Shown piece by piece: positions 36,304-36,353 of a stretch of 36,353 nt of DNA. The DNA lies in NCBI RefSeq assembly GCF_008042045.1, contig NZ_RDBP01000055.1:1-36353 (forward strand). The letters run 5' to 3'. The stretch's first letter is position 1, and each line of letters starts with the position of its first letter. This stretch comes from Streptomyces sp. T39 (GTDB taxonomy: Bacteria > Actinomycetota > Actinomycetes > Streptomycetales > Streptomycetaceae). Below the pieces are notes generated by a model, which was not told the origin of the DNA, ran no database searches, and saw only the letters and a list, made by a program, of their open reading frames with translations. Made by a program: the position numbers and the translations under genes.

Positions 36304-36353
36304 GGGACCCGGGCCCCGGGGGGGGACCCGGGCCCCGGGGGGGACCCGGGCCC
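36304..36353. repeat. GC-only palindromic tandem repeat at the window end
   Basis: A unit of about 19-20 bases (GGGACCCGGGCCCCGGG plus extra G) occurs two and a half times up to the last base. Each unit contains palindromic CCCGGGCCC-type sequence. It could stall polymerase or assembly and may mark a contig end. Confidence 0.75.

Noticed and set aside
36304..36353. Streptomyces chromosome telomere
   Set aside because: The repeat does not match the archetypal telomere start as I know it, and it lacks the set of spaced palindromes with GCA-type loops.

Overview
The window is very GC-rich with strong third-position GC bias, GTG starts, start/stop overlaps and Streptomyces-type regulators (LAL and LuxR proteins, SpoIIE-type phosphatase, CHASE3 kinase). 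It almost certainly comes from a Streptomyces or a close relative. Its centre (about 1.5-23.0 kb) is a contractile injection system (CIS) of the phage-tail-like, eCIS type IId kind known from Streptomyces.

Layout. 1-1158: parts of a LAL-type ATPase regulator, with an N-terminal part on the minus strand meeting a middle part on the plus strand at a foldback junction near 240. 1461-2144: small LuxR-type regulator. 2310-5167: tail terminator/cap protein (DUF4255, Cis16-like) and AAA+ ATPase (Cis15-like). 5289-9872 (minus): a membrane-anchored ricin-type lectin protein and, upstream of it, a 1023-residue putative effector. The effector carries an eCIS-core HExxH domain and a cytidine-deaminase-like zinc signature (HAE ... 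CxxC). 10133-23026 (plus): sheath, inner tube, tail-assembly-like protein, DUF6760 protein, a Pro/Ala-rich disordered protein, second tube protein, LysM adaptor, VgrG-like spike, gp25-like, gpJ-like and gpI-like baseplate proteins, and a CisA-like zinc-ribbon/transmembrane/discoidin-like protein. From the LysM gene onward most genes overlap by 1-4 bases. The plus-strand series ends at a perfect 30-base palindrome.

Flanks. 23189-25361 (minus): secreted M23 peptidase and an uncharacterised helical protein with a Gly/Ala-rich hydrophobic segment. 26278-27399: FUSC-type membrane protein. 27433-31063: histidine kinase, receiver-PP2C phosphatase and a divergent Rcp1-like receiver. 31125-33170: alpha/beta hydrolase and NodB deacetylase. 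33262-36183: full-length LAL regulator. The window ends in a GC-only palindromic tandem repeat.

How the parts fit (inference from known CIS biology): baseplate, tube, sheath and cap build the particle. Cis15-like ATPase and the chaperone-like proteins assist assembly. The divergent effector/lectin pair are candidate cargo and membrane partner, and the CisA-like protein is the likely membrane link. The clearest novelty candidate is the core-plus-deaminase effector. The clearest structural anomaly is 14462-14800, made entirely of strand-switched copies of 13684-14082, which breaks the disordered-protein gene. It and the foldback at 240 may be assembly artefacts.
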